This document shows positions 16,838 through 25,256 of a DNA stretch of 64,000 bases, one piece after another. This DNA comes from Pyrinomonadaceae bacterium (GTDB lineage Bacteria > Acidobacteriota > Blastocatellia > Pyrinomonadales > Pyrinomonadaceae), in NCBI GenBank assembly GCA_036277115.1, contig DASUNM010000027.1, forward strand, positions 620,001 to 684,000. Direction: 5' to 3'. The notes beneath the pieces were generated by a model. It worked only from the letters and a program-made list of their open reading frames with translations, made no database searches and was not told where the DNA came from. Position 1 is the stretch's first letter, and each line of letters begins with the position of its first letter. Both the position numbers and the translations under genes were made by a program.

Positions 16838-17764
16838 TTGGCTGACAATCCATTAACCCAAACAGGACGTCCCAGTGTCTGCCGCAGTTGCGGCGCGCTG
16901 ATCGGAGCAGGCGAAAACGTTTGTCACATGTGCGGAGCGCCGCTGCAACCGGCGGCTGCGCCCCAGCTCCCGCTGCGCGAGCGCTATGCGATCAACTACG
17001 CGCGCGCGATTCTGGAACGGCCTTACCTCTTCACCATCGTTTTTCTCGTCGTCAACTTCTTCATCTTTATGCTGATGTGGCGCGAGGACGAGATGTCATC
17101 GACCGCGCTGTGGGGCGCTTTCAATCCCGGTGTGTTGCTGCAATTCGGGGCGAAGACGAATTACAACATCAAACTCGAGCACGAATACTGGCGGTTCGTG
17201 ACGCCCGTTTTCATTCACGGAAATCTGCCGCACCTGCTGATGAACATGTATGGGCTCTGGGTACTGGGGCCGTGGGTCGAGAAACTTTACGGCTCCGCGA
17301 GGTTCGTCGTGTTTTGGGTGGTGACGGGAATCGCCGGTGTCGTCGCAAGTTACGTGACCGTGATTCCCGGAGCGCGACCCGGTTTGTTGGGCAGTTTTTT
17401 GATCAAGTCTGCGGACGAACCTTCAGTGGGAGCATCGGGCGCGCTCTTTGGCCTAATTGGCGTCCTCTTTGTGTTTGGGATCAAGTACCGGCGAGAACTA
17501 CCGGAAGGTTTCAAACGCGCGTTCGGCACCGGCTTGTTGCCGGTGATCCTACTCAACGTGGCGATTGGTTTTGTTCTGCGAGGCATCATCGATAATGCCG
17601 CGCACATGGGTGGGCTCGTCGCGGGCATGGCGCTGGCGGCCGTGGTGGACTATAAACGTCCGGGCCAATCAACGCGGGTCACAATCGCCTGGCGCGTCGC
17701 GCAAATCGCGGCGCTGCTGTTGGTCTTAGCCTCGTTTGTTTTTGTAATAAAGAGTTTCAGATAA
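16838..17764 (+). CDS. Rhomboid intramembrane serine protease with N-terminal zinc ribbon
   Basis: A 308-residue membrane protease. A zinc ribbon opens the protein (Cys15/Cys18 and Cys29/Cys32). A rhomboid core of about six to seven helices follows: the L1 region HGNLPHLLMNMYGLWVLG, catalytic Ser200 in GASGALFG and catalytic His256 in NAAHMGGL. The last helix is ALLLVLASFVFVI. The start appears to be TTG at 16838, right after the arm of a palindromic repeat and without a clear ribosome site. Rhomboids cut transmembrane helices; the substrate is unknown. The cytoplasmic zinc ribbon may regulate or bind partners. Confidence 0.93.
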   Translation: MADNPLTQTGRPSVCRSCGALIGAGENVCHMCGAPLQPAAAPQLPLRERYAINYARAILERPYLFTIVFLVVNFFIFMLMWREDEMSSTALWGAFNPGVLLQFGAKTNYNIKLEHEYWRFVTPVFIHGNLPHLLMNMYGLWVLGPWVEKLYGSARFVVFWVVTGIAGVVASYVTVIPGARPGLLGSFLIKSADEPSVGASGALFGLIGVLFVFGIKYRRELPEGFKRAFGTGLLPVILLNVAIGFVLRGIIDNAAHMGGLVAGMALAAVVDYKRPGQSTRVTIAWRVAQIAALLLVLASFVFVIKSFR

Positions 17765-17768
17765 GGAA

Positions 17769-17854
17769 GTCAGAACCACCTGCGTCGGCGGGTGGGTTAA
17801 CTGCTCAACTCAGCGGTGAACAATGACCCATCCACTCACGCGGATGGTTCTGAC
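17769..17854. repeat. GTCAGAACCACC-type palindrome
   Basis: Ends gtcagaaccacctgcg (17769-17784) and cgcggatggttctgac (17839-17854) are inverted with two or three mismatches, with further pairing inside (ggtgggtt and gacccatcc). It fills the gap between the rhomboid and dehydrogenase genes. The ribosome site of the downstream gene lies outside it. Confidence 0.7.
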
Positions 17855-17871
17855 CTCATAGGAGATAAATA

Positions 17872-18765
17872 ATGGAATTCAAAAAAGTTGGAGTACTCGG
17901 TTGCGGTTTAATGGGCGCCGGCATTGCGCAGACTGCGGCGATGGCCGGCTATGAAACGATCGTGCGTGAAGTGTCGGACGATTTTTTGGCGAAGGGGTTC
18001 GCCGGTATCGACAAGTCTCTATCAAAGTTTGCTGAGAAAGGCACCATCACCGCCGATCAGCAAAAGGAGATGCGCGATCGCTTGAAAGGCACGACGTCGT
18101 TCGAAGACCTGGCGGACTGCGACATCATCATCGAAGCCATCATCGAGAACCTCGAAACCAAACGCGAAACTTATCTGCGTCTTGATGAGCTCTGCAAACC
18201 CGAAACGATTTTTGCGTCGAACACTTCCTCACTTTCGATCACGCAAATGATGACCGTGACTTCGGCAGAGCGGCAGCAGCGTTTTATCGGCATGCACTTT
18301 TTCAATCCCGTGCCGCTTATGAAGTTGGTCGAAGTCATCCGCACGATCCTGACCGACCAGGCGGTGTACGAAGATGCCGTGACCTTCGCATCCAGCCTCG
18401 GCAAAGTGCCGGTGCGCACCGACGATCGCACGGGATTCATCGTGAACCGTCTGCTGGTGCCTTACATGCTGGATGCGATTCGCGCGCTGGAAGAAGGCGT
18501 CGCTTCGATTGTGGACATCGACAACGCGATGAAGCTGGGCTGCGGTTATCCGATGGGGCCTTTGACGCTGGGCGATTTCGTCGGGCTCGACACGACCTAC
18601 TACATCTCGGAAATCATGTTCAACGAATTTCGCGAAAAACGTTTCGCCTCGCCGCCGCTTTTGAAACGAATGGTGATGGCGGGACTCTACGGGAGAAAAT
18701 CGGGCCGGGGATTTTATGACTACACGAAAGATCCAAAGAACCCGACGCCGATGAATTTGGTTTAG
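17872..18765 (+). CDS. 3-hydroxybutyryl-CoA / 3-hydroxyacyl-CoA dehydrogenase
   Basis: A 297-residue stand-alone NAD-dependent enzyme that oxidises or forms (S)-3-hydroxyacyl-CoA in beta-oxidation or butyrate/PHB-type metabolism. The Rossmann motif is VGVLGCGLMGAGIAQ (residues 6-20). IEAIIENLETKRE, FASNTSSLSIT and FIGMHFFNPVPLMKLVEVI are family signatures, the last with the catalytic His. The C-terminal domain shows GFIVNRLLVPYMLDAIRALEEG and GPLTLGDFVGLDT. AGGAGA precedes the ATG. No thiolase or enoyl-CoA hydratase is adjacent, so the pathway direction cannot be read. Confidence 0.95.
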   Translation: MEFKKVGVLGCGLMGAGIAQTAAMAGYETIVREVSDDFLAKGFAGIDKSLSKFAEKGTITADQQKEMRDRLKGTTSFEDLADCDIIIEAIIENLETKRETYLRLDELCKPETIFASNTSSLSITQMMTVTSAERQQRFIGMHFFNPVPLMKLVEVIRTILTDQAVYEDAVTFASSLGKVPVRTDDRTGFIVNRLLVPYMLDAIRALEEGVASIVDIDNAMKLGCGYPMGPLTLGDFVGLDTTYYISEIMFNEFREKRFASPPLLKRMVMAGLYGRKSGRGFYDYTKDPKNPTPMNLV

Positions 18766-18802
18766 AACGGATGCAGCTGTGCTAATCAGCGCGCTGGTTA
18801 CT

Positions 18803-19053
18803 TTGCCTCAAAAGTCTGAGAGTCTTACTCTCATTCACACCGGGCTTCAGCCCGGTGATGAAAGACCGTGAGAATCATAGGAACCGTTTCCAACGGTTTC
18901 TCCGTGTCGTTTGCAGGGCAAGTCCTTCGCAGCCAATCGCCTGAGTGTCTTGAGAAGACCACCGTTAAAACGGTTCACTAGTCTCGTACTCCGCTTATCA
19001 CCGGGCTAAAGCCCGGTGTGAATGAGAGCTGCTTTTTCGGACTTTTGAGGCAA
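18803..19053. repeat. 251-bp nested palindromic element
   Basis: Perfect 14-bp terminal inverted repeats (ttgcctcaaaagtc and complement). Inside are inverted copies of tctcattcacaccgggct (about 18829-18846 and 19010-19027), each itself containing an accgggct/agcccggt hairpin. Closer to the centre is another hairpin pair around ccgttt/aaacgg. It has no frame and fills the gap between a dehydrogenase and the DNase II-like gene. The symmetry suggests a miniature mobile element or a complex RNA structure. Confidence 0.75.
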
Positions 19054-19068
19054 TGCCCCGCGCCCACC

Positions 19069-20349
19069 CTACTTCTTCGGTAAAGTGGTGGGGGCCGTCT
19101 TTCCCTTAATCAAAGCCGAGATGGTGTCGTTCAGTTCCTTGTTCTCAACCACATAGAACAAGCCACCGCGCCCATTCTGACTGCTCTTGCAGTTAGGACC
19201 GGACAGGGAACCTTGTTGGTTCATGTCACCAAAGATCGCGTAGTTCTTGTCACCACCGGAAATCGACACTCCGATCTTTGCGTGGTTGTGATCCGGACTG
19301 GCGCCTCCCGTTAATCCAATGGCCGTCCCGTCCCAATTCCCAGTCGTGGCGATCTGAACTGCCCCAGGTTTAGAAAGTGACTTGTCCCAGCATTTTATCC
19401 TGGTGGACGCGGTGGTTGTAGGAATAAACGGACTGGCCCACCAGGTTGCGGCGCGCAGGTCAGCTCCGCCTAAGATTGCCGAGACCATTTGCCACGGCGG
19501 TACATTCAGGTTGGACGGCTTCGAGATTAGCTGAACGCCACTGGAAAGTGTGGTGGTGATGAAGGTGGTGTTGCTGGATCTGGTTCCCAATGCGCTTACC
19601 AGCGCCTGCACGTCCGACGGCCCACCGTTGTTAACAATCTGCGGGTTCGTCGGATCTGTGACGACACTCGCATTCTGCAGAGCCTTGAGCACGTTAACCA
19701 GATCGTCCTTATTTAGTTTGAGGGCGAAAAAATGTTGACTGACCATAACGTCGTCGTCATCGACACAGCCCAACGTGTTCCCGTCGGTCTTGCGCGGATG
19801 AGTCTTGTTTCCCGCGGCCGGCCAGGATGGCGTTGTCACCTGCATAACAAATCCTTCGCCTGCGTCATTCCAGGCGACCATCCCCTTTGAGTGGCCCCAG
19901 GGCGCGCCGCATGACGTGGTGCATCCCTTAATCTTAGGATCGTTGTAAAACTGATCATTCCAAATCAAATAGTTAAACGACCCGTTATAGACTTGCTCAA
20001 ATGTCGCGCCGAGTGGATCAGCGCCGGTAGTGCCCACGCACCCACTTCCTTGTTTGAGCGTGGCCGACGCGCTGCTGGCGAAAACATACTGCTGGCCGTC
20101 TTTATAATTTTGTACGGTGCCGCCAAAAGGGCACCCCTTCCTCGCGCTGGTTCCGCATTCGGGGAACCCGGCGGAATTGAGTTTGAATACGAACCACCAA
20201 TCGACGGGTTGACCCTTAGCCAGCAGCGGCACCGGCGCGCTCTGCTGCGGTGTTGGTTCGGCAACTGGTGAGTACCCAGGAAAAACGACAAGGAAAAAAC
20301 TGACGGCCAGAGCAGCAGACAGCGCTCTGAAAATTCTGTTGGTTTGCAT
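19069..20349 (-). CDS. DNase II-family secreted protein
   Basis: A 426-residue exported protein (signal peptide about 1-30, ALSAALAVSFFLVVFPGYS). The mature start VDWWFVFKL matches the beginning of mature DNase II. Two HxK motifs, His153-Ser-Lys155 in WGHSKGMVAW and His356-Ala-Lys358 in DHNHAKIGVS, occupy the positions of the catalytic half-sites in this phospholipase-D-like fold. SQHFFALKL lies between them, and six to eight Cys could form disulfides. DNase II cleaves DNA without metal, leaving 3'-phosphates, at acidic pH in animals. Here it may recover phosphate or nucleosides from outside DNA (inference). Confidence 0.8.
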   Translation of the reverse strand: MQTNRIFRALSAALAVSFFLVVFPGYSPVAEPTPQQSAPVPLLAKGQPVDWWFVFKLNSAGFPECGTSARKGCPFGGTVQNYKDGQQYVFASSASATLKQGSGCVGTTGADPLGATFEQVYNGSFNYLIWNDQFYNDPKIKGCTTSCGAPWGHSKGMVAWNDAGEGFVMQVTTPSWPAAGNKTHPRKTDGNTLGCVDDDDVMVSQHFFALKLNKDDLVNVLKALQNASVVTDPTNPQIVNNGGPSDVQALVSALGTRSSNTTFITTTLSSGVQLISKPSNLNVPPWQMVSAILGGADLRAATWWASPFIPTTTASTRIKCWDKSLSKPGAVQIATTGNWDGTAIGLTGGASPDHNHAKIGVSISGGDKNYAIFGDMNQQGSLSGPNCKSSQNGRGGLFYVVENKELNDTISALIKGKTAPTTLPKK

Positions 20350-20829
20350 AGTTGGGCGGCTCCGTAGCGTTGGATAAACGCGGCGCTTATATCATCGCGT
20401 CAGGAGTTAAGCAATATTTTTAACAGCGAGAACTTAGTCCTGTGCTGTTCTGGACTCCAGCGGCGCGTTACCACCGACCACCGACAGCAGTCTAATGTTG
20501 GCGCGCGCACATGCTTCAAAAAACAATCCGCGCATTACAATCAGCCCGGCCTGTGCTTCCGCATCAAACCGGCGTCGTGATCACGGCGAGTTTCGGCATG
20601 CTCCCAAGGCCGCCGCATCATCACTCCACAGGTTCGGGATTCTTCAGCCATCAAAGTGCTTCAGTCGACAAAACGTTCGGTAGGACCTCTCTATGCTTTT
20701 ATCGCGATTTGTCTGGAATATGCACCCGATTTGCTTCTGGAATGAAGCTTATCTTCTGCCTTTCTCTAGACTTGAGGTTGCCCGCCTTATAGGTACAAAC
20801 AAGGCGACCCAAGTGACTGTTGAGGAGGG
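20350..20829. other. 480-bp intergenic region upstream of the PEP-CTERM gene
   Basis: No credible gene on either strand; short plus-strand frames (20495-20792) show no domain. It separates two divergent genes and must hold both promoters. A possible sigma-54-like element is noted at 20720-20736 and listed as a separate entry. Confidence 0.45.
20720..20736 (+). promoter_or_regulatory. Weak sigma-54-like promoter candidate
   Basis: The sequence atgcacccgatttgctt matches the sigma-54 pattern TGGCAC-N5-TTGC in GCAC, spacing and TTGC, but lacks the usual GG at -24 (TG here). It lies about 94 bp before the PEP-CTERM gene. PEP-CTERM genes in other bacteria are often under sigma-54 control, so the site deserves testing; confidence is low. 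Confidence 0.25.
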
Positions 20830-21498
20830 ATGAAAGACGTGAATAGATTCTTAACAAAGGGTATTTTGATCCTGGGAGTGCTAATGACAGTGTCCTTAGC
20901 CAGCACAACTGCGCGGGCTGACGCTTTCACTTACATGGGAATAAACACGGGCGTCACAGGTACCGTAAGTATCGATCAATTGAGCGATGGCCTGCTGACC
21001 GTTACGATCACGAACACCTCCGTAGGCAGCACGCTCGGCAAAATCACGAGCATAGGATTTGATCTGCCCGGAAGCGGCGCAAGCGGTTTTACTCTCGTCA
21101 ATGCCACCAATACCAACTACAAGTTGGTGGAGCAAGTGGCTGGGAGTGCGACCGGGATTGGCCGAACTTTTGAACTGGCGCTCCTGACCGGACCAAACTT
21201 CAACGGCGGCGGAAACCCCAATCGGGGAATTGTCGAAGGCGCCAGCGCGACTTTTACCATCTCAGGTGATTTCACAGGATTCAGTCAACAGCAGATCGCG
21301 CAAGGGATGTTCCTGCGCTTTCAGGATGTAAACGCAGGCGGTGGCAGTGATGTGGCGAGAGTTTGCGGTGAGCCAACCCCGACGCCGGAACCGGCAACAA
21401 TGGCGCTGCTGGGCACCGGGCTGGCGGGAATTGCGGGAGCGGTTCGACGCAAACGGAAAGCTATCGCGGCGGCAAAGGCTGAAGCCGACGCCATATAG
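20830..21498 (+). CDS. PEP-CTERM sorting-domain secreted protein
   Basis: A 222-residue surface or exopolysaccharide-associated protein. The signal peptide (GILILGVLMTVSLASTTARA, about 10-30) precedes a Thr/Gly/Asn-rich beta domain. The C-terminus is a classic sorting tail: PEPATMALLGTGLAGIAGA, then RRKRK and a short extension. Exosortase EpsH/XrtA-type enzymes recognise this tail; none is encoded in the window. GAGGAGGG sits right before the ATG; a GTG nine bases downstream is better spaced and may be the true start. A stem-loop follows the stop. Confidence 0.88.
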   Translation: MKDVNRFLTKGILILGVLMTVSLASTTARADAFTYMGINTGVTGTVSIDQLSDGLLTVTITNTSVGSTLGKITSIGFDLPGSGASGFTLVNATNTNYKLVEQVAGSATGIGRTFELALLTGPNFNGGGNPNRGIVEGASATFTISGDFTGFSQQQIAQGMFLRFQDVNAGGGSDVARVCGEPTPTPEPATMALLGTGLAGIAGAVRRKRKAIAAAKAEADAI

Positions 21499-21526
21499 TC
21501 TGAAGTTAGCTAAACGAAAGTAATCG

Positions 21527-21557
21527 CGAGCCGGACGCTTGAATGCGCTCCGGCTCG
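21527..21557 (+). terminator. Terminator-like hairpin after the PEP-CTERM gene
   Basis: A 9-bp stem cgagccgga/tccggctcg closes a loop with further cgc/gcg pairing, followed by ttgtatt. It lies 29 bp after the stop codon. Confidence 0.6.
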
Positions 21558-21632
21558 TTGTATTGGGGGAGTAAGTCTTTGACATCCCGCTTTGCGCGGC
21601 TTACAAATAGCGCTAATCGACAGTCCGAACTC

Positions 21633-22235
21633 ATGCGGAAAACAACCCTGCTCACGTTGCTCATTTTCCTGATGCCGCTGGTCGCAGAAGCTGCGCCGCT
21701 GAGAATCGTGAACGTGGCTGCGCCGGCTATCAATTGCGTATTCAGTACGTCGTGCTCGGTGCGGGTTAAAGATTCGAAAGATGATTTTGATTTGAGCAAC
21801 GGCGGCGAAGGTGTTCTCCGGACGCGTACGTTCAAAGGCGCGAGCGGATCGCCGGCTGAGGGGCTGTTCGCTTACCAGTATCGTTTGGATTTGACTGACG
21901 CGGTCGGCGCCAAGCCGTCGTGTATCGATTGGATTTCCGTGAGCTTTGGCCCCGTAGTGAGCACTTTGGATTTTGGCGGACCGGCGCGACGAGACCAGGT
22001 GTTCGTCATCACGAGCGGCGGCACGGGTAGCATCGGACTTGAGTCTGCGTTGCAAACACGCGACACGATCAGATTCAGGTTTAAGTCGCCCGTGTGCAGC
22101 GGCACGACGGCCGCGAAAGGCGCCAGCACTTACTTCTGGGGCCTGCTTTCAACCTCAGATCCCGAAAACACCACCGCGACGATCCACGAAACCGGCGGCG
22201 CGACGCATGTCGTCAAAACCCGGTCGCCAATGTAG
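21633..22235 (+). CDS. Exported hypothetical protein
   Basis: A 200-residue protein with a clear signal peptide (TTLLTLLIFLMPLVAEAAP, cleavage near residue 21). The mature part is beta-rich: LRIVNVAAPAINCVFSTSCSV, a stretch ending in LDLTDAVGAKPSCIDWISVSFG, and SPVCSGTTAAKG. Cysteines occur in near pairs and may form disulfides. The ATG at 21633 is chosen because it opens the signal peptide; the longer frame from 21543 overlaps the terminator. Family not recognised. It follows the PEP-CTERM gene but is separated by a terminator. Confidence 0.7.
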   Translation: MRKTTLLTLLIFLMPLVAEAAPLRIVNVAAPAINCVFSTSCSVRVKDSKDDFDLSNGGEGVLRTRTFKGASGSPAEGLFAYQYRLDLTDAVGAKPSCIDWISVSFGPVVSTLDFGGPARRDQVFVITSGGTGSIGLESALQTRDTIRFRFKSPVCSGTTAAKGASTYFWGLLSTSDPENTTATIHETGGATHVVKTRSPM

Positions 22236-22259
22236 GACCCCTGGGTACGAAAACTAATC

Positions 22260-23744
22260 CTAAGAGGCGACCAAGGTTTCGATTAGTTTTCCCAGCGACT
22301 TTAACGGCAAAACTGAATCAACTTCCACGCGCTTGGGCGAACGCAAAATGCAGAATCCCTGATCGTTGTGTTGGCTTAAGTGCCGTTCACCATCGCGGGG
22401 ATATTCACGATCGTGTCCGCTAATTCTCAATGGCGATGCAAAAGCGCAGTCGTGCCAATGAACGACTATATCCGGCAGCCGGCGCTTCAGGGCTTCGGTC
22501 CCGTGCGTTGCCGTTCGGATTACTTTTTTTGCCAGCGGCAAACCGGTTGCGGAACGCAAACTCCATAACCAGTCTTCAACTTCCCGGCAGACCCTTTCGT
22601 AATCATCAACGTCTACACAGCCCTGCGCTTCGCGGTCTTTCAAATTAATCCGAATCGAACTGAGATGCTCTTCAACGATCACAAAGGCCCTGGTGCGCGC
22701 CCAGTCATATTGCGGCAGCAACGTGGGCGCGGCCAGCCGGCGCACGGTGGCTGGCGGCAGGGCGCGATAGTAGAGTTTTTTTAGTGACGCGGGCGTGCGT
22801 TTCTTTAGGTCCCGCATCGCATGAACGACACGATCAGCCCACGTTTGGCGTCGCGCCTCAGCGAGTACGGAAAAGCCGGCTTCACACATAAGTGGCGTCA
22901 GAAAAGTCGGCGCGCCACGGCCCGGCTCCATGCCGTGCAGCGAGAAAACCAAAACTGTTGGGTGAACTGCGAATGCGGCGATGATGCTTCCGATTTGCCG
23001 ATCGACCTCGCCGAAAATCTCTTCGAGGCTCGGTTGAATTTCGGCCAGACGATTCAAGTAAGGCTCCTGAAGGAGCGGATGCTCAGGTTGAACGGTTTGC
23101 CAGAGACAATGACTTATTTCGTGAGCTTCGGTAAAAGCGATGATCGAGATTTCTGGCTGCGTTTCGCGCAGCAGACGTGTCGCCAGTTCGCCCCGAGCCT
23201 TAATGCCAATCAACGAATCTACTGCCAGCCGTCGCAAATTCTTAAGGTCATTGGGCCCAGCGACATTGATCTGCCCGTATCCGTGAAGCAAGGCGGCTTT
23301 TGCCAGCTTTCGTGATGCGGCCGCCGGGCGGTTCGAACTGCCGGAACCCTTGGATAAAACAAAGGGCGGGCGCTCGCTGATCTCGAATCCTCTCTCCAGT
23401 CGGCTTAGCGGCATGAATGGTATGCCCAATACTCCGATCGTAAAACCCTTCGCTTCCAGCTTTTGCCAGAAGGGATTCAGTTGATGGCCCGTCAAAGGAC
23501 GCAAGCTCATGATCTCCGGTTCCCAACACCACTCGCTGTAAATTCCATGAGTTTCGGGATCCTCACCGGTCATAAACGACGGCCAAACGGAACTACTGCC
23601 GATGGGCGTGGTTGATTCAAGGGGAATCCATCTTCCGTGCCCGAGCAGAGACTGCAGAACAGGCATCTTGCCCTCGTCGATCAGGCGGCGAATCAACTTA
23701 CTGTCTGCGGCGTCCAGTCCAATTGCGAGTACACGATGTTTCAT
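22260..23744 (-). CDS. Alkaline-phosphatase-superfamily hydrolase (second of a tandem pair)
   Basis: A 494-residue type I phosphodiesterase/nucleotide pyrophosphatase-like enzyme. The first metal Asp lies in VLAIGLDAADSKL; the likely nucleophile Ser is in SSSVWPSFMTG, followed by EDPETHGIYSEW. VLVFSLHGMEPG and the C-terminal PDIVVHWHD supply further metal-site residues. It resembles its neighbour 23748-25256 throughout (IGVLGIPFMPL, GFEISE, KKLYYRALP), so the two arose by duplication. No signal peptide is seen. The context (glycosyltransferase, Gfo/Idh) suggests hydrolysis of a phospho- or sulfo-ester linked to glycan synthesis; the substrate is unknown. Confidence 0.85.
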   Translation of the reverse strand: MKHRVLAIGLDAADSKLIRRLIDEGKMPVLQSLLGHGRWIPLESTTPIGSSSVWPSFMTGEDPETHGIYSEWCWEPEIMSLRPLTGHQLNPFWQKLEAKGFTIGVLGIPFMPLSRLERGFEISERPPFVLSKGSGSSNRPAAASRKLAKAALLHGYGQINVAGPNDLKNLRRLAVDSLIGIKARGELATRLLRETQPEISIIAFTEAHEISHCLWQTVQPEHPLLQEPYLNRLAEIQPSLEEIFGEVDRQIGSIIAAFAVHPTVLVFSLHGMEPGRGAPTFLTPLMCEAGFSVLAEARRQTWADRVVHAMRDLKKRTPASLKKLYYRALPPATVRRLAAPTLLPQYDWARTRAFVIVEEHLSSIRINLKDREAQGCVDVDDYERVCREVEDWLWSLRSATGLPLAKKVIRTATHGTEALKRRLPDIVVHWHDCAFASPLRISGHDREYPRDGERHLSQHNDQGFCILRSPKRVEVDSVLPLKSLGKLIETLVAS

Positions 23745-23747
23745 TTG

Positions 23748-25256
23748 TTACGACGGCGATGAGGGGTTGCGGTGCAAGAGTCGCGAAAAGAGCAAGGGCA
23801 TTTCCTCGGCGCGAATTTCATGCGCGTCGCCGGAAGCGAACGCAGGCGCGATGCAAAAACCTTCTATTGCGTGCTGGCCGACGTATTTCCGGCCGTCAAA
23901 TTCAGGTTCGATGTTGCTTCCGGCCAATCGCAAGTCCGAAGTAAACACGCTGTCAGACCAGTGGACAACGAGGTCGGGCAATCGCTGATGCATGGCACTG
24001 GTAACGTCGTTACTCGTGCGAATCACGTCGCTGACCACCAATTCTCCGTTCTCTGACCGCAGGTTTCGCAGCAAGTCTTCCAACTGATCGCAAGTCTTTT
24101 GATACTCCTCCTGGGGAACTATGCCGCCTGCTTCCCGCCCGCTGAGGTTGATTCGAATCCAGCCGTGCTGATCGGTTGGCAACGAGAACGCCCGCGTTCG
24201 CGACCAGTCGTAGAGCGGAAGCATCGTTGGTCGCGCGAGCTGATGGGTGACGGTCGATGGTAGCGTCTTGTAGTAGATCTTTTTCAGCCACTGCGGCATG
24301 GCACGCTTTGTAGCGCCGAAGACCGCGGTGGCTCGTTCCCGCCATTTCTGCTCACGCCATTCCGGCATCGTCGCGAACCCTTTTTCGCACAGCCACTCAG
24401 TGAGAAACGCGGGCACCCCGCGCGCGGACCGCATTCCGTGCAGCGAGAAGATAACAACCCTCGCATTCGGACCTGCGGCGGTGATCAATTGGTTGATTTG
24501 GCAATCGAGCTCGCGAAAGATTTCGCGGACAGAAGGCCGGGTGGCCTTAAGTTGTGCGACACCGTTGTTTGCATAGACGGGGTTCTCGGGTTGTGCTTTG
24601 TGCCAAAGGTAATGTGATGAATGGTGAACTTCGGTGAACGTGATTATCGCGAACTGCGGCTGCTCATTCGTTAAGAGATCCCGGGCAAGATTTCCGCGCT
24701 TCTGAATTCCTTGCAGACACACGTTACCGAGCGCTTCCAGGTTGCGGTAGTCTTCGGGCCCGGACAATTGAATCCGGCTCTGCAACGGATGAGGCGAGTG
24801 TTGCGCTACCGTGGGAGCCACTGACTCGGGCGCCCACCGCACTCGTCCTTCCAGAATGTCGTGAGGTCCCCATTCTGAGATCTCGAATCCTTTGGTCAAT
24901 CCAATCAGCGGCATGAACGGAACGTCGAGAATCCCCACAGAAATATTCTCATCCGAAAATGCCTTCCAGAATGGCGTGACGTCATTACCCTGATACCGGC
25001 TGAGACTCATGGTGCCGGTGTCCCACAACCATTCGCCGTAAACGCCATGCACTCGCGGGCCCAGCGCCGAGATAAACGTGGGCCAGACGGCGCCGCTACC
25101 GACGTAGGCCGGAGACTTAACCCGCAGCCATGTCCCCTCGCGCAACAGCGATGCCAGCGTGGGCATTTCGCCTTGATCGATCAAATGTCGAACGTAAGAC
25201 GGTTCTGCCGCGTCAATCGCGATTGCTAGCAACCGCGTATTTGCACTTTGCGTCAT
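23748..25256 (-). CDS. Alkaline-phosphatase-superfamily hydrolase (first of a tandem pair)
   Basis: A 502-residue paralogue of the following gene. Metal and nucleophile regions are LLAIAIDAAEPSYVRHLIDQG and GSGAVWPTFISALGPRVHGVYGEW, then VVIFSLHGMRSARG and LPDLVVHWSD. Compared with its partner, the stretch around the nucleophile reads SGAVWPT rather than SSSVWPS, so substrate preference may differ. The start overlaps the end of the Gfo/Idh gene by 44 bp and only 3 bp separates it from the next gene, indicating one operon. No signal peptide. Confidence 0.85.
   Translation of the reverse strand: MTQSANTRLLAIAIDAAEPSYVRHLIDQGEMPTLASLLREGTWLRVKSPAYVGSGAVWPTFISALGPRVHGVYGEWLWDTGTMSLSRYQGNDVTPFWKAFSDENISVGILDVPFMPLIGLTKGFEISEWGPHDILEGRVRWAPESVAPTVAQHSPHPLQSRIQLSGPEDYRNLEALGNVCLQGIQKRGNLARDLLTNEQPQFAIITFTEVHHSSHYLWHKAQPENPVYANNGVAQLKATRPSVREIFRELDCQINQLITAAGPNARVVIFSLHGMRSARGVPAFLTEWLCEKGFATMPEWREQKWRERATAVFGATKRAMPQWLKKIYYKTLPSTVTHQLARPTMLPLYDWSRTRAFSLPTDQHGWIRINLSGREAGGIVPQEEYQKTCDQLEDLLRNLRSENGELVVSDVIRTSNDVTSAMHQRLPDLVVHWSDSVFTSDLRLAGSNIEPEFDGRKYVGQHAIEGFCIAPAFASGDAHEIRAEEMPLLFSRLLHRNPSSPS

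Noticed and set aside
16888..17595. 235-residue Arg-rich frame on the plus strand
   Set aside because: Entirely inside the rhomboid gene in another frame. Arg-rich composition is typical of shadow frames in GC-rich DNA.
21510..22055. 181-residue minus-strand frame opposite the exported hypothetical gene
   Set aside because: Covers a terminator and the opposite strand of a gene with a clear signal peptide; no motif or ribosome site.
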